Shown here piece after piece: positions 9,307-18,346 of a stretch of 64,000 nucleotides of DNA (positions within the stretch are counted from its first letter, which is position 1; every line of letters starts with the position of its first letter). The notes beneath the pieces were generated by a model. That model had not been told where the DNA came from. It was given only the letters and a program-made list of their open reading frames with translations, and did no database searches. Location: contig JAPOHD010000063.1 in the NCBI GenBank assembly GCA_026671195.1, forward strand, positions 25,517-89,516, read 5' to 3'. The DNA comes from Draconibacterium aestuarii (GTDB taxonomy: Bacteria; Bacteroidota; Bacteroidia; Bacteroidales; Prolixibacteraceae). The position numbers were made by a program, and so were the translations under genes.

Positions 9307-10311
9307 TTGGATAAACAAATATTTTTGGAAGGAATTGACCCGTTAGAGTTTTTCGGCGTAAACAATTCAAAAATCGATTTAATAAAAAAACTCTTCCCAA
9401 AAATTAATATTACGGCACGAGGACACGCGTTGTTTATTCAGGGAGAACCCAGAGAAATTAAGGCATTCGAAAAAAAGTTCGCACTCATACTCGACCACTT
9501 TTACCAATACAATGTTTTAAGCGATCAAATTATTCACGAGATTTTAAACTCCGGAATTTCTTCACTGGAAGAAAATGGCACAGGCGACAAAGACATAATT
9601 GTTTTTGGCAATAATGGCAAACCGGTGCGTGCGCGAACTCCCAACCAAAAACGTTTGCACGAAACAAGTTCGAAAAGTGATTTGATATTTGCCATTGGCC
9701 CCGCCGGAACCGGAAAAACTTACACCGCAATTGCTCTGGCTGTAAAGGCACTTAAAAATAAAGAAATCCGTAAAATTATTTTAAGCCGTCCTGCTGTTGA
9801 AGCCGGCGAAAATCTGGGCTTTCTCCCGGGCGATTTAAAAGACAAAATAGATCCGTACTTACAACCATTGTACGATGCTCTTCAAGACATGATTCCACCC
9901 AAAAAGCTGGAGGAGTTTATGAAAGACGGCACCATACAAATTGCACCGCTGGCATTTATGCGCGGCCGCACATTAAGCAACGCCTATGTTATTTTAGATG
10001 AAGCACAAAATACGACAGTTAATCAGTTGAAGATGTTTCTGACCCGGATGGGATTAAATGCCAAATTTATTATTACCGGCGATGTTACCCAGATTGACCT
10101 TCCAAGGAGAAGCAATTCGGGATTGATACAGGCATTAAAAATATTAAAAGGGGTGAAAAATATTTCGACCATATTTTTCGACAAAAAGGATATTGTACGC
10201 CATCGTTTGGTTCGCGATATTGTTGAAGCATACGACAAGCACTCGGAAGAAATGGAAGAAAAGACGGAAGCAAAAGCAGAGCAAGAGGCGAAAACGAAGA
10301 CTGAAAAATAA
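9307..10311 (+). CDS. phoH: PhoH-family ATPase
   Basis: This 334-residue protein has an N-terminal KH-like region, Walker A GPAGTGKT at about residues 131-138, and Walker B VILDEAQN, the layout of PhoH/YbeZ proteins that are linked to RNA metabolism and phosphate stress. The start is TTG (TTGGATAAACAA); no ATG in frame precedes the conserved N-terminus. The C-terminal 20 residues are a charged Glu/Lys tail. It is followed 86 bp later by purC on the same strand. Confidence 0.93.
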   Translation: MDKQIFLEGIDPLEFFGVNNSKIDLIKKLFPKINITARGHALFIQGEPREIKAFEKKFALILDHFYQYNVLSDQIIHEILNSGISSLEENGTGDKDIIVFGNNGKPVRARTPNQKRLHETSSKSDLIFAIGPAGTGKTYTAIALAVKALKNKEIRKIILSRPAVEAGENLGFLPGDLKDKIDPYLQPLYDALQDMIPPKKLEEFMKDGTIQIAPLAFMRGRTLSNAYVILDEAQNTTVNQLKMFLTRMGLNAKFIITGDVTQIDLPRRSNSGLIQALKILKGVKNISTIFFDKKDIVRHRLVRDIVEAYDKHSEEMEEKTEAKAEQEAKTKTEK

Positions 10312-10397
10312 AGTGGCAGTTAGAGTAAACAATTTTAAAATTTATTAGTTTGTCAGTTAAAAAAGAAATAAACAATCAATTATAAATATTCAATAAA

Positions 10398-11351
10398 ATG
10401 GGTAACGCATTAACAAAAACTGAATTTAACTTTCCGGGACAAAAAAGCTTTTACAAAGGAAAAGTTCGCGACGTTTATAACATTGACGATGATTTTTTAG
10501 TGATGGTGGTTTCCGACCGTATTTCGGCTTTCGACGTGGTTTTACCAAAAGGAATTCCGTTTAAAGGCCAGGTGCTTAACCAAATTGCCGAAAAATTTTT
10601 AGATGCAACTGCCGACATTGTTCCCAACTGGAAAATTGCAACGCCCGACCCGAATGTAACTGTTGGTCATTTTTGCGAAACTTTCCCCGTTGAAATGATC
10701 GTTCGGGGCTACTTAACCGGAAGTTCGTGGAGACTGTATAAAAACGGTGGTCGCGATATTTGCGGCGTTCCTCTTCCCGAGGGATTAAAAGAACATCAGG
10801 CATTTCCTGAGCCGCTGCTTACTCCTACAACAAAAGCAAAACAAGGAGCTCACGATGAAAATATTTCTCGCGAGGAAATTATTAAACAAGGACTGGTTTC
10901 GGAAGAAGACTATGTTGAGTTGGAACGTATTTCGCTCGAATTATTTAAGCGTGGTAGCGAAATTGCCAAAGAAATGGGGCTGATTTTGGTCGACACAAAA
11001 TATGAGTTTGGTAAAAAAGATGGCCAGATTTACCTGATTGACGAAATTCATACACCCGACTCGTCGCGCTATTTTTATGCTGATGGTTACCAGGAACGTT
11101 TCGAAAAAGGAGAAAACCAAAAGCAACTGTCGAAAGAATTTGTACGTGAATGGTTGATGGATAATAATTTCCAGGGACGTGAAGGCGATATTTTACCCGA
11201 AATACCGGAAGAATTTGTAACCCAGATTTCAGAAAGATACATTGAATTGTACGAAACCATCACCGGCGACAAATTTGTAAAATCAAATGTTTCTGCAATT
11301 CCTGCACGAATTGAGGCCGCCGTTAACGAATTCTTAAAAAACCAGAAATAG
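10398..11351 (+). CDS. purC: SAICAR synthetase (phosphoribosylaminoimidazolesuccinocarboxamide synthase)
   Basis: The 317-residue enzyme joins aspartate to CAIR in de novo purine synthesis. It starts with the family's [26 protein letters not shown] region, followed by the [11 protein letters not shown] and LVDTKYEFG...[11 protein letters not shown] substrate/ATP motifs. The length matches the longer (about 310 aa) PurC type also found in yeast-like enzymes. The gene ends with a clear terminator. Another purine gene, guaA, lies at 42 kb but is not linked to it. Confidence 0.97.
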   Translation: MGNALTKTEFNFPGQKSFYKGKVRDVYNIDDDFLVMVVSDRISAFDVVLPKGIPFKGQVLNQIAEKFLDATADIVPNWKIATPDPNVTVGHFCETFPVEMIVRGYLTGSSWRLYKNGGRDICGVPLPEGLKEHQAFPEPLLTPTTKAKQGAHDENISREEIIKQGLVSEEDYVELERISLELFKRGSEIAKEMGLILVDTKYEFGKKDGQIYLIDEIHTPDSSRYFYADGYQERFEKGENQKQLSKEFVREWLMDNNFQGREGDILPEIPEEFVTQISERYIELYETITGDKFVKSNVSAIPARIEAAVNEFLKNQK

Positions 11352-11376
11352 GAATTTTAAAAAACTAAAATATGAA

Positions 11377-11410
11377 ACACCTACTTAATTTTTAAGTGGG
11401 TGTTTTTGTT
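11377..11410 (+). terminator. Rho-independent terminator of purC
   Basis: ACACCTACTTA-ATTTT-TAAGTGGGTGT forms an 11-bp stem with one G-U pair, followed by TTTTGTTT. It lies 25 bp after the purC stop. Confidence 0.8.
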
Positions 11411-11461
11411 TCCAAACATTATTGTTAAATTAACACCTAATAACGAAATCTTGACTAATCT

Positions 11462-12271
11462 ATGTTAAAACCTCTCTTTCTATTACTAGCCAGTTTTTTA
11501 TTGTATCAAAATGCATCAGCACAAAAGCAATACATTAACCGCAAAGTTGCCCAGAAAAACTACGATGGTTATATGCTAATGCAGGCAAACAAACACGACA
11601 GTGCGCTAATACTTTTCAACAGCGCATTAGACGATGATGCAGAGGCATTTTTTATTTATCAGAATCGAGCAATTTGCAAACTCCATTTAAAAGATACACT
11701 CGGTGCAATTCCTGATTACCAAACCAATATAAAATTGGAACCTGACAACACAGAATCGAAATATGCGCTTGGGAATATCTATAAACACCTGAACGATTCG
11801 ATAAATGCTTTGAAGTATTTCATTCCTGCAATTGAACAAGCCAACGATGAATTCAGCCAAAAGAAATTGCTCTACATGAACAATTTTGCCGGACTCTATT
11901 TCCGACTTCACGAAGATTATGATTCGGCACTGGTTTTCTATAACCGTGTAAAAGATTATACTCCTCAAAATCCCTCGGTATTTATTAATTCTGCGGCATG
12001 CTATTTCCAATTAGACAGCCTGGAAAAATTTTGCTCCGATTTAGAACAAGCATTCATTTTGGGTGGTAATGTGAACTGCATTGCACTAAAAACTTATTGC
12101 AAAGGCTGTAATCATTTACTGGAAGCGCGTGGAAATACAGACACATTATCAACGGCTTTGGATACCCGGCTTGCTGGAATCATACCGGACACAGTCTATT
12201 ATCAGGCCTTGAGGCGAAATAGTATTGGACCAACATATCAAGATAACAGTAGAAAGGTGAAAGTTTTTTAA
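11462..12271 (+). CDS. TPR-repeat secreted protein, 5' part of a frameshifted gene
   Basis: The 269-codon frame begins with a signal peptide ending ASAQ, followed by several TPR-like helices (ANKHDSALILFNSAL, DTLGAIPDYQTNIKL, NDSINALKYFIPAIE, EDYDSALVFYNRV). It stops at a T6 run. The next frame continues immediately with a MORN/YwqK-type sequence that has no start of its own (see the next entry). Removing one T from the run at 12264-12269 would join the two into a protein of about 490 residues. I therefore read it as the N-terminal part of one damaged or mis-sequenced gene. Confidence 0.7.
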   Translation: MLKPLFLLLASFLLYQNASAQKQYINRKVAQKNYDGYMLMQANKHDSALILFNSALDDDAEAFFIYQNRAICKLHLKDTLGAIPDYQTNIKLEPDNTESKYALGNIYKHLNDSINALKYFIPAIEQANDEFSQKKLLYMNNFAGLYFRLHEDYDSALVFYNRVKDYTPQNPSVFINSAACYFQLDSLEKFCSDLEQAFILGGNVNCIALKTYCKGCNHLLEARGNTDTLSTALDTRLAGIIPDTVYYQALRRNSIGPTYQDNSRKVKVF

Positions 12272-12437
12272 CAAAATATGGCAAATATGCCTCCCCAATG
12301 AAGCAAATTTTTACCGTGAAGCATTTTGGTCAAAACACCGGAATTTTTTTGGAGGACAATTCACAGACTATTATATCGACGGTGAAATTTATGCCAGCGG
12401 AACTTTAGATAAGAATAAACTTATCGGCCCATACAAA

Positions 12438-12932
12438 GTGTATTACCAAAACGGAAACCTTAAACTTAAAGGAAAATTTATTAATGGGAATCCAGCCGGG
12501 AAATGGACTTTTTATCTTGAAGATGGGGCTCCGGACCTGGAAGTAAACTTTAACTTCGACGAGTTTGTACTTAACGTTATAAATAAAAAAAATCCAAATT
12601 TTTCAATAAATTCAGGTACAGGAAAATTTAGTATTCTTTTGGATAAATGGAACAAGGCGGAATTTATTTTAGAAGGAGAACTTTTAAATAACAACCGTGA
12701 AGGCCAATGGGCATATTATCAAAATAATGAGAAAATTATTTCAGAAAAGTACAAGAAAGGAAAATTCCGTAGTGGTTATGTAAAAACAAATTTCGGCAAC
12801 ATAAGCAGAACAAATAGCTATATCGACGCATCTATTTTTATCCCGCCACAACTTACTCAAGTTGCCGGACTTTATTTCACTACTGTAGAAGCAGGCAACT
12901 ATTATTCTTTCATTAAAAAAATGGGTTTATAA
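12438..12932 (+). CDS. MORN/YwqK-like repeat protein, 3' part of the frameshifted TPR gene
   Basis: The first possible start is a GTG inside a MORN-like repeat (YYQNGNLKLKGKF-NGNPAGKW), but the same frame is open back to 12261 and reads sensibly there (KIWQICLPNEANFYREA...DYYIDGEIYASGTL), which matches the N-terminal portion of YwqK-type repeat proteins. The domain is therefore cut off from its start, and the natural protein is probably the fusion with the preceding TPR frame. MORN-like repeats here are about 23 residues. The function is unknown. Confidence 0.6.
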   Translation: MYYQNGNLKLKGKFINGNPAGKWTFYLEDGAPDLEVNFNFDEFVLNVINKKNPNFSINSGTGKFSILLDKWNKAEFILEGELLNNNREGQWAYYQNNEKIISEKYKKGKFRSGYVKTNFGNISRTNSYIDASIFIPPQLTQVAGLYFTTVEAGNYYSFIKKMGL

Positions 12933-12973
12933 TTTCAATAATTTTCTTTTTCTTCGCACAAAAACAATGCATT

Positions 12974-13486
12974 ATGAATACCAAACAAATTTTGTTGCTT
13001 CTGATCCTTATTGCATTTGCCACCAGCATATTTGCGCAAGATGAAGCAACCCTGGTAAAAATTGGAGATAAATCACCTGATTTCTCCATAACAATGGAAG
13101 ACGGATCTGTAAAAAAGCTTTCCGATTTAAAAGGCAAAGTAGTATGGCTAAACTTTTTTGCCACCTGGTGCCCCCCCTGTCGAAAAGAGCTTCCACATCT
13201 TGAAAAAGATGTCTACAAAAAATTCAAAGACAATAAAAATTTCGAAGTACTGGTAATTGGTCGCGAGCACAATTGGGCAACTGTAAATAAATTCAAAGCC
13301 GATAATAACTTTGTGCTGCCGTTTTATCCCGACCCCAAAAGGGAAATCTTCACAAAATATGCTCAACAAAACATTCCCAGAAATTTTGTGATTGACAAAA
13401 ATGGCAAAATTGCTATTGCTTCCACCGGTTTTAAAGAAGAAGAATTCAACGAAATTATACAGAAGGTTGAAGAATTGTTAAAGTAA
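12974..13486 (+). CDS. TlpA-family thioredoxin-like protein
   Basis: This 170-residue secreted thioredoxin has a signal peptide ending at IFAQ and a redox motif WCPPC (Cys66, Cys69) within FFATWCPPCRKELP. The cis-Pro motif is in NIPRNFVIDKNG. TlpA/ResA-like proteins reduce or isomerise disulfides in the periplasm or serve cytochrome maturation. No partner gene is adjacent. It is followed by a strong terminator and is preceded by the damaged TPR/MORN gene. Confidence 0.93.
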   Translation: MNTKQILLLLILIAFATSIFAQDEATLVKIGDKSPDFSITMEDGSVKKLSDLKGKVVWLNFFATWCPPCRKELPHLEKDVYKKFKDNKNFEVLVIGREHNWATVNKFKADNNFVLPFYPDPKREIFTKYAQQNIPRNFVIDKNGKIAIASTGFKEEEFNEIIQKVEELLK

Positions 13487-13503
13487 ATAACAGGCAAATA
13501 AAG

Positions 13504-13533
13504 AAAGCTGTCGGAATTCCGGCAGCTTTTTTT
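13504..13533 (+). terminator. Rho-independent terminator after the thioredoxin gene
   Basis: AAAGCTGTCGG-AATT-CCGGCAGCTTT makes an 11-bp stem with one wobble pair, followed by a T run. It starts 18 bp after the stop. Confidence 0.85.
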
Positions 13534-13611
13534 AAAACCATATAAGAACAAAAGGTCTTTTTTGTTGTTATAAGAAGAAAATAACTGTGTTTAACTGAAT
13601 CCCTTGTTATT

Positions 13612-14838
13612 ATGAAAAAATTTCTACTGTACTTTTTAAGTCTGTTCTTCCTATTTGTTGTTACGCAATCGTGCGAAGAAATAATGGAAGTTGAAACTTC
13701 GAGAAATGAGCCGGAGCTAAAGTCAGCTCAAAGTTCCAAACAAAGTTACATTGTAGTATTAAATGATGGAGAACTCAACCAGCAACTTATAAAACTGAAA
13801 GGTTACGAAAAGAAACAAAGTGCAGTAAAGACAAAATCCATTCAAATTTTAAAACGAACCGGAATTACAGATGGCGAAATTGGCCATGTTTACGGAACTG
13901 CATTGAAAGGTTTCTCTGTAAAAATTTCTCCCGGACAATTAAAAAAACTGGAAAGCGATGCATCGGTAAAATATGTTGAAGAAGACCAGATTATCACGCT
14001 TGGACTGCCCGATTTTGGTGCAAAAAAACCTGGTAATGGAGGTGGGAAACCGAGTGGTGGAACAACTACTCCTCCAGCCCAGTCAACTCCCTGGGGAATT
14101 GCAAGGGTAAATGGAGGCAGTATTACTGGTTCAGGAACTGCCTGGGTAATTGATACAGGTATTGATCTCGATCATCCTGATCTGAATGTAGATCAGGCCA
14201 AATGTGTAAGCTTTCTGGGAGGAAAGGAAGCAGATAATCCGGATGATCAGAATGGACATGGTACGCACGTAGCCGGTACAATTGCTGCCATCGATAATTC
14301 GGAAGGTGTAATCGGTGTTTCTCCCGGATCAACTGTTGTGGCAGTAAGAGTATTGGACAGACGTGGAAGCGGAACCTATTCAGGAGTAATTGCAGGTATT
14401 GATTATGTAGGAGCCAACGGATCAAATGGCGATGTAGCAAACATGAGCCTTGGAGGTGGTTTTTCGCAGGCATTAAACGATGCTGTTGTTGCCGCCTCTG
14501 CTAATGTAAAATTCGCCGTGGCTGCAGGAAACGAAAGTACAAATGCCGGATCCAAATCGCCAGCCAGTGCAAACGGCCCGAATATTTATACCATTTCGGC
14601 AATGAGCAATGGAGATAACTGGGCCGGTTTTTCAAATTATGGTAATCCTCCGGTTGATTATTGCGCACCTGGTGTAAGTATAAAATCTACATGGAAAGAC
14701 GGTGGCTACAACACAATTAGCGGAACTTCAATGGCAACACCCCATGTGGCAGGAATCTTGCTTCTTGGAAGTATTAAGAGTGGAGGAACTGTAAACGGTG
14801 ATCCGGACGGAAACCCGGATAGTATTGCTGTGCACTAA
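13612..14838 (+). CDS. S8 subtilisin-like serine protease with I9 propeptide, probable lipoprotein
   Basis: The 408-residue precursor has a signal peptide with a likely lipobox Cys21. An inhibitor_I9-like propeptide follows at about 44-130 (YIVVLNDGE to VKYVEEDQIITL), then a Gly-rich linker. The S8 domain has the triad Asp181 (VIDTGIDLDHPDL), His216 (NGHGTHVAGT) and Ser373 (GTSMATPHVAG), with oxyanion Asn307. The length suits a secreted proteinase-K-like enzyme without extra C-terminal domains. It is monocistronic with a terminator directly downstream. The substrate is unknown. Confidence 0.95.
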   Translation: MKKFLLYFLSLFFLFVVTQSCEEIMEVETSRNEPELKSAQSSKQSYIVVLNDGELNQQLIKLKGYEKKQSAVKTKSIQILKRTGITDGEIGHVYGTALKGFSVKISPGQLKKLESDASVKYVEEDQIITLGLPDFGAKKPGNGGGKPSGGTTTPPAQSTPWGIARVNGGSITGSGTAWVIDTGIDLDHPDLNVDQAKCVSFLGGKEADNPDDQNGHGTHVAGTIAAIDNSEGVIGVSPGSTVVAVRVLDRRGSGTYSGVIAGIDYVGANGSNGDVANMSLGGGFSQALNDAVVAASANVKFAVAAGNESTNAGSKSPASANGPNIYTISAMSNGDNWAGFSNYGNPPVDYCAPGVSIKSTWKDGGYNTISGTSMATPHVAGILLLGSIKSGGTVNGDPDGNPDSIAVH

Positions 14839-14861
14839 AATGTAAAACATATAATTTAATG

Positions 14862-14886
14862 AACCCGGGTATTTTACCCGGGTTTA
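14862..14886 (+). terminator. Rho-independent terminator after the subtilase gene
   Basis: AACCCGGGTA-TTT-TACCCGGGTT is a perfect 10-bp stem with a three-base loop, beginning 23 bp after the stop. The T tract is short. The hairpin could also serve the convergent gene. Confidence 0.75.
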
Positions 14887-14891
14887 CTATT

Positions 14892-15962
14892 TCATTCTTC
14901 TTTCAAAAATATTTCTGCCAACTCATGTAATTCATGGCCAACTTTTGCTCTGGTATCGTTCGTAATTACAGCAACTACTACTTTTTATTCGGGGTAAATA
15001 ATCAAATTTCCGCACCCGCCAACAGAACCGCCACCGTGCCCATAATAATAGCGTCCGTAATCATCAGCTCCTGAAAAAAAACCCATCCCATATTCTGTTA
15101 CTTTCCCGTTTTTGAGTTTTTGAGGAGTGATTAGTTGTAACTTTGTTTCCTCTGAGAATAGCGTATTATTAAGCATGGCATTTCCAAATTTCACCAAGTC
15201 TTCCGAGGTTGATATAAAACCTCCCCCAGCCCATTTATAACTATTATCAACATAAGGTGCATTAATTACTTTTCGCTCACTCATATCGTAATAACCGGCC
15301 CGATAAATAATTAATGAATCCATCCGCTCCGCTGTCGTTTCATTCATTCCCAGCGGATTAAATACCTTTTCCTTCATATAAGTTAGAAATTCTTCGCCCG
15401 ATGCGCCTTCAATTGCAGCACTTAACAAATTAAAACCATAACTTGAATAACTATAAGCTGTTCCGGGTTCAAACAACAGGCTGTCGTTCATAAATATTTC
15501 CAAACCATCGTTAACAGTCGGGTAAAATTCAGATGACAAAAATTCGTTATTCATGTAATGTCTGATTCCGGCAATATGCCCTGCAACCTGACGCGTGGTT
15601 AATTCATACTCTTTTTGCGGAAAATACGGAGCATATTTCTGGACAGGTGCATCCAGATCAATTTTCCCATTTTCGATTAAAATCCCGAGAGCCGCAGCAG
15701 TTAACGATTTTGATATACTTCCAATTCTGAATTTTGTTTTGTCGGGGTAAACCGGAACCTGTTGTTCGTAGTTTCCCAGTCCAAAACCTTGAGAAAAAAC
15801 AATCTGGTTGTTAACGGAAACGTTAGCAGTCCATCCAACCGATTCACTTTCTTCCTTTAATTGTTCAATAAGATTTTCAGCATCCGTAACTTTTGAATCC
15901 TTACAATTACAGGAAATTACAGTTAAGGCTAAAGCAAAAAGAATACAATTAATTGGTTTCAT
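14892..15962 (-). pseudogene. Serine hydrolase (beta-lactamase family) interrupted by an in-frame TAA
   Basis: The frame encodes a lipoprotein signal (VISC, Cys18), the SISK nucleophile motif (Ser82, Lys85), a SYSSYGFNLL second motif and GHGGGSVGG near the end. It then meets TAA right after NLIIYPE (14985-14987). The same frame resumes at once as KVVVAVITNDTRAKVGHEL to a normal TGA at 14892, exactly the tail expected for the family. One base change (GAA or CAA to TAA) explains it. The product may be a nearly complete but truncated enzyme of 325 residues, or the stop could be read through. Confidence 0.8.
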
Positions 15963-16059
15963 ACTTTTGGTTTTTTGATAATTAGTAGTTGTTGCAACAT
16001 ATGAAATTACACAAAAAACAAAAGATATAACAATTTCATTTAAGGAGTTAAAGCTCTTA

Positions 16060-16090
16060 TTTGCTTCTTTTGTAGATTTACCTATTTTTG
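16060..16090 (+). promoter_or_regulatory. Vegetative Bacteroidota promoter of trhO
   Basis: TTTG at 16060-16063, a 19-bp spacer and TATTTTTG at 16083-16090 match the sigma-ABfr consensus. The start codon is 19 bp downstream. Confidence 0.75.
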
Positions 16091-16109
16091 CACCGAAAAA
16101 ATTTAGATT

Positions 16110-17138
16110 ATGTTTTTGTACAACAGGGTTAACAAGGTAGAATTAAAACAACGTTTGGCTGAGGAAACTTTCAAACGTAAAACCATTTCTTTTTATAAAT
16201 ATCATATTCTTGACGATCCTCAGGAATTTCGGAACAATCTTTTTCACGATTGGTTCCCGCTTGATTGTTTTGGACGTATTTATGTAGCGCAAGAAGGCAT
16301 AAACGCACAAATGAGTGTGTCTGAACATCACTTTGATGCCTTTTTGAAAACTTTGGAGAAATACGAAATACTTAATGGTATTCCAATAAAATACGCCATC
16401 GAAGATGATGGAAAATCGTTTTACAAACTAACCATAAAAGTTCGTCCCAAGCTGGTAGCCGACGGATTGGATGACGGAACTTACGATGTTACCAACGTTG
16501 GGAAACATCTAAGTGGCGTTGACTTTCATAATCAAATTGGCAAAGAAAATACGGTAGTTGTGGATATGCGCAATTATTACGAAAGTGAAATCGGACATTT
16601 TGAAGGAGCTATTTGCCCGGAAGCCGATACCTTTCGTGAAGAATTGGAAATTGTTACTGATTTGCTGGAAGACCAGAAAAACAAGAAAGTATTGTTGTAT
16701 TGTACCGGGGGAATTCGTTGTGAAAAAGCCAGCGCGTACCTCAAACACAAAGGATTTAACGATGTAAATCAGTTACACGGAGGTATTCTGGAATATGCCA
16801 GACAAATTAAGTCTGCAGGTTTGGAACCGAAATTTATAGGTAAAAACTTTGTTTTCGACGAGCGTTTAGGTGAAAGTGTAAACGGTGAAGTGATATCCAA
16901 ATGCCATCAGTGCGGAACTCCCTGCGATTCCCATACCAACTGTGCCAATCACGGTTGTCATATTCTTTTTATTCAATGTTCGGAGTGTGCAAAAAAATAT
17001 CTGGATTGCTGTACTCCAGAATGCGTCGAAGAAAAATCTACCGGCAAAGGTCGTAAAAAGGAAGAACGTATTGTTTTTGGTAACAGCAGAGCATTCCGAA
17101 AAAGTCTTTCATTATTACAACTCGAAAATTCTAAATAA
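16110..17138 (+). CDS. trhO: tRNA uridine(34) hydroxylase TrhO (rhodanese-domain protein)
   Basis: This 342-residue protein has the N-terminal ferredoxin-like UPF0176 domain (about 25-115) and a rhodanese domain (about 145-240) with the catalytic loop CTGGIRCEKA at Cys198. The C-terminal tail has multiple Cys (CHQCGTPCDSH...CANHGCHILFIQC..C) that probably bind zinc. TrhO makes 5-hydroxyuridine at the tRNA wobble position using oxygen. The next gene, dus, also modifies tRNA uridines, but each has its own promoter. Confidence 0.95.
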   Translation: MFLYNRVNKVELKQRLAEETFKRKTISFYKYHILDDPQEFRNNLFHDWFPLDCFGRIYVAQEGINAQMSVSEHHFDAFLKTLEKYEILNGIPIKYAIEDDGKSFYKLTIKVRPKLVADGLDDGTYDVTNVGKHLSGVDFHNQIGKENTVVVDMRNYYESEIGHFEGAICPEADTFREELEIVTDLLEDQKNKKVLLYCTGGIRCEKASAYLKHKGFNDVNQLHGGILEYARQIKSAGLEPKFIGKNFVFDERLGESVNGEVISKCHQCGTPCDSHTNCANHGCHILFIQCSECAKKYLDCCTPECVEEKSTGKGRKKEERIVFGNSRAFRKSLSLLQLENSK

Positions 17139-17189
17139 CATTATCCAAATCTCATTTTCAACGTAAATAAGAACCTTGTGACTTTCACA

Positions 17190-17222
17190 TTGTAAATTAT
17201 TTTTTGAGATTTGATACTTTTG
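17190..17222 (+). promoter_or_regulatory. Promoter of dus, implying a leaderless or near-leaderless mRNA
   Basis: TACTTTTG at 17215-17222 matches TAnnTTTG and an ATTG lies about 22 bp upstream. The ATG at 17227 begins only five bases after the -7 box, at about the expected transcription start. Confidence 0.5.
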
Positions 17223-17226
17223 CAAC

Positions 17227-18204
17227 ATGAGTAATTTTTGGCAAGAATTTGAAGGCCCCACTTTTTCGCTGGCTCCCATGGAAGACGTTACCGATACAGT
17301 TTTCAGGGAAGTGGTAATGCGAATGGCCTCTCCTGGAAAACTGAATGTAGTTTTTACCGAATTCACATCGGTAGAAGGAATGAACCACCCGGTTGGTCGT
17401 GAACGCGTATCGGAGCGATTGATCGTAAACGAATCGGAACGTGAATTGCTCAAAAAACTGGGCATAAAACTGGTTGCTCAAATCTGGGGCCGAAACCCCG
17501 AAATTTATGCCAACATTGCCAAGTATATTACCGAAAATTACGAATTCGATGGATTGGACATTAACATGGGATGCCCGGTAAAAAAGGTGTTTAAAATTGG
17601 TGCCTGCAGTGCTTTAATCGGCGAACCGAGCCTCGCTAAAGAAATCATACAAGCTACAAAAGAAGCCACTCACCTTCCCGTCAGCGTTAAAACACGCACA
17701 GGAATAAAAGAACACCAAACCGAACAATGGATTTCCGAGTTACTTTCTGTTGATCCGGCAGCAATAATATTGCACGGCCGCACACAGCGCATGCAATCGG
17801 AAGGCGATGCCAGCTGGGAAGAAATCAGAAGAGCCGTTGATTTAAAGAACCAGATAAAACCGCACATTCCACTTCATGGAAACGGTGATGTTTTTTCGTA
17901 CGAAAGAGGATTAAAAAGAATTGAGGAATCAGGCGTTGATGGGATTATGATTGGCCGCGGAATATTTCAAAATCCCTGGTTCTTTAATCCTGAAAAAACA
18001 GAAATTTCAAAAGAAGAACGGATGGAGAAACTGATTCAACACACCCGATTGTTTGAACAAACCTGGGGCGGGATTAAAAATTTTAATATACTAAAACGCT
18101 TCTATCAAATTTACCTCAACTCTTTTCCCGGTGCTGCAAAACTCCGTGCCGATTTAATGGAAGTAAAAGATTATAACGAAGTGTACTGTTATTTTGGGGC
18201 GTAA
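17227..18204 (+). CDS. dus: tRNA-dihydrouridine synthase
   Basis: This 325-residue FMN enzyme reduces uridine to dihydrouridine in tRNA D-loops. The family starts with FSLAPMEDVTD (FMN site), followed by QIWGRNPE, DINMGCPVKKV with the catalytic Cys in GCP, VKTRTGI, ILHGRT and HGNGDVFS...GVDGIMIGRG. This start is required because the conserved barrel strand begins at residue 13. The subtype (DusA/B/C) cannot be assigned from reading alone. Confidence 0.95.
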   Translation: MSNFWQEFEGPTFSLAPMEDVTDTVFREVVMRMASPGKLNVVFTEFTSVEGMNHPVGRERVSERLIVNESERELLKKLGIKLVAQIWGRNPEIYANIAKYITENYEFDGLDINMGCPVKKVFKIGACSALIGEPSLAKEIIQATKEATHLPVSVKTRTGIKEHQTEQWISELLSVDPAAIILHGRTQRMQSEGDASWEEIRRAVDLKNQIKPHIPLHGNGDVFSYERGLKRIEESGVDGIMIGRGIFQNPWFFNPEKTEISKEERMEKLIQHTRLFEQTWGGIKNFNILKRFYQIYLNSFPGAAKLRADLMEVKDYNEVYCYFGA

Positions 18205-18346
18205 GAAGCAGAAACCGTTAACCGAATAAACCCCGGATCGTATGGAAATATGACCTTTCCTAAAATAGCCGTCAAATTTAATTTCACAAAAATCCCCTTA
18301 AAACTGTAATGAACCGTTAATTTGCCATACACTTAAAAGAAAAACT

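Noticed and set aside
10312..10397. Purine riboswitch before purC or guaA
   Set aside because: The leaders are short and AT-rich, with no purine aptamer helices or loop motifs visible.
12438..12932. Independent MORN gene starting at GTG 12438
   Set aside because: The start falls inside a repeat while the same frame continues upstream to 12261 with recognisable domain sequence.
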